Source of the DNA: Anaerolineales bacterium
GTDB lineage: Bacteria; Chloroflexota; Anaerolineae; 4572-78; J111
Length of the DNA stretch: 7,223 nucleotides
Assembly: GCA_012032575.1 (NCBI GenBank)
Contig: JAAUSP010000396.1
Span: forward strand, 1-7,223
Direction: 5' to 3'
Shown: positions 6,274-7,223 of the stretch, one piece after another
Layout: every line of letters begins with the position of its first letter
Numbering within the stretch: position 1 is the stretch's first letter
Notes under the pieces: model-generated
What the model saw: the letters and a program-made list of their open reading frames with translations, nothing else
The model's database searches: none
What the model was told of the DNA's origin: nothing
Translations under genes and position numbers: made by a program

Positions 6274-6930
6274 ATGAAGACGATAAACGTTTCTCACATA
6301 ATTCTTGGTTTTTTCTGTATTGGCTTGCTTTTAATGCAAAATTTGCTGGTAAGCGCTGACGCCCTGGCTCAAGGGCCGCCTCCGCGGCCAGTACCTGGTG
6401 TGGGTTCTGGAAGCGGTAATAGTGGAAACTCTGATAACGATGGAAACTCCAAGTATCGGGAAACTCCTGGCGACATTACTGGCACAGTTAAAGATTTATC
6501 CACTGGATTACCGGGGGCGGGTTTAACTGTGATGATTAATGGTATTCCTCTCAGAACCGATACCTCTGGTCGTTTTTCTTTGACAGGAATTCCGGACGGA
6601 GTTTATTCTGTTAAATTGGCTTTACCCGCTGAGTTAATCTCCGCTGAAGCCAGTCAAACTGTTACTATTGCCAATCGAAACAAAGTAGATATTTTTTTAG
6701 GATTTTACAGCATCAAACCTCAACCAGAAATGAAGAATCCCCCTCAAGAAATGCCAGAAACAGGTCAAATGTCCGCATGGTCCTATTTAAAACGGGGGGA
6801 TGTGATAGGTGTTTTCGCAATCCTATTGGGAGCTATCCTCCAAATCTTGGGTAGAAATTTGAGCAAGACAATTTGCTCAACTGCCTGCTGCGTGGGTTCA
6901 AAATATTCTGATAAAGGCGGTTTATTTTAA
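6274..6930 (+). CDS. Small exported protein with a CnaB/carboxypeptidase-regulatory-like domain and an MPETG anchor
   Basis: ATG 6274 follows the exoprotein stop by 12 bases, with AAGAG at 6260-6264 as a weak ribosome binding site, so co-transcription is likely. The 218-residue product has a signal peptide (hydrophobic residues 8-27, likely cleavage after ADALA at 32) and a Pro, Gly, Ser and Asn-rich linker to about residue 66. A beta-sandwich follows at 67-147, beginning GDITGTVKDLSTGLPGAGL and containing RTDTSGRFSLTGIPDGVYSV, typical of carboxypeptidase-regulatory/CnaB-like folds. The C-terminus has MPETG (160-164), a hydrophobic segment at about 177-193 (VIGVFAILLGAILQILG) and a following Arg, which is a sortase-signal-like arrangement with Met in place of Leu. 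Oddly, some 22 more residues, including two adjacent cysteines, follow the expected end. It could be wall-anchored or simply membrane-anchored. The gene is visibly more AT-rich than those upstream. Confidence 0.78.
   Translation: MKTINVSHIILGFFCIGLLLMQNLLVSADALAQGPPPRPVPGVGSGSGNSGNSDNDGNSKYRETPGDITGTVKDLSTGLPGAGLTVMINGIPLRTDTSGRFSLTGIPDGVYSVKLALPAELISAEASQTVTIANRNKVDIFLGFYSIKPQPEMKNPPQEMPETGQMSAWSYLKRGDVIGVFAILLGAILQILGRNLSKTICSTACCVGSKYSDKGGLF
6859..6880. repeat. Perfect 8-base inverted repeat inside the anchor-protein gene
   Basis: TTGAGCAA and TTGCTCAA flank the six-base spacer GACAAT. It sits just after the codons for the membrane segment. No T run follows, so it is not an intrinsic terminator. 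It may be an RNA hairpin or a chance feature in AT-rich coding sequence. Confidence 0.45.
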
Positions 6931-6947
6931 AGATAGGCTGGTTCAAA

Positions 6948-7223
6948 ATGAAGAGTTTAGTTTCGATCACTGACAAAGGTTGTCACTGGTGTATGGGTCA
7001 TCTGTTAACGACTATGTTTCGTGTTTCTTTTTTGAGCATGGTGGTGTTAGCCCTGGTGTTAGGGTTGTTATTTGCCGTAGCTGTCGGCCCGCCAAGTCGA
7101 GCCCAAGCTCAGGGAAGCATAAATGGGGTTGTTACCCAGACTTTGGTAACTGACTTTGACGTAGGGTGCAGTATATTAACCGACACGAGTATTAGTAATA
7201 CCGGTGATGGCGAAATCCGGCTC
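6948..7223 (+). CDS. N-terminal fragment of a second lectin-type exoprotein, paralogous to the one at 2913 (cut by the right edge)
   Basis: ATG 6948 opens a frame with no stop to the end of the window (92 codons), preceded by AGATAGG at 6931-6937. In-frame ATGs at 6993 and 7014 are alternative starts closer to the hydrophobic core. The signal peptide core (FLSMVVLALVLGLLFAVAV) ends in SRAQAQG, so the mature protein probably starts Gln-Gly. It then reads SINGVVTQTLVTDFDVGC and later DGEIRL, matching the 2913 product (INGLITHTTVTDFNAAC, DGEIRL) in order and spacing apart from a shorter variable insert. The first cysteine is conserved. The shared start predicts that a lectin-like domain follows outside the window. 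It lies 17 bases after the anchor-protein gene, so it likely belongs to the same operon. Confidence 0.8.
   Translation, partial: MKSLVSITDKGCHWCMGHLLTTMFRVSFLSMVVLALVLGLLFAVAVGPPSRAQAQGSINGVVTQTLVTDFDVGCSILTDTSISNTGDGEIRL

Overview
The window carries genes only on the + strand and looks like a stretch of secreted and surface protein genes from an environmental bacterium, most plausibly a member of the Chloroflexota (Anaerolineae-like). This taxonomic guess rests on style, not on a marker gene: moderate GC, long PKD-repeat exoproteins, a short hydrophobic FLPLI motif of a kind I associate with secreted Chloroflexota proteins, an MPETG-type C-terminal anchor, and several secreted mature proteins that begin with Gln-Gly.

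Layout. (1) Positions 1-1949 hold one gene cut by the left edge and broken by a single-base frameshift near 882-891. It encodes an amidotransferase-like (Rossmann) region followed by a divergent polysaccharide-deacetylase-like domain and a small beta domain. (2) It overlaps by 14 bases a lipoprotein alpha/beta hydrolase gene (1936-2805), whose end contains a terminator-like hairpin. (3) A 107-base intergenic gap holds a perfect 17-base palindrome and a good ribosome binding site. (4) Positions 2913-6261 encode a large exoprotein of about 1115 residues, also broken by a one-base frameshift near 3903. Its order is signal peptide, lectin/glucanase-like beta-sandwich bracketed by two cysteines, Ig-like domain, five PKD repeats, FLPLI motif, and CARDB domain. 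(5) Twelve bases later, 6274-6930 encodes a small secreted protein with a carboxypeptidase-regulatory/CnaB-like domain and an MPETG-plus-membrane-helix tail. (6) At 6948 a second lectin-type exoprotein begins, paralogous to the one at 2913, and runs off the right edge.

How the genes relate. The last three genes are tightly spaced, all exported, and two share an N-terminal signature, so they look like an expanding surface-protein cluster: long binding or adhesion-type proteins next to a small wall- or membrane-anchored partner. The first two genes look like a separate transcription unit for envelope or polysaccharide chemistry. No mobile element, CRISPR array, rRNA or tRNA was seen. The two frameshifts could be sequencing errors or real decay. 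The most interesting signals are the tandem exoprotein paralogy, the cysteine pair bracketing the lectin domain, and the near-identical DNA patch inside the PKD array.
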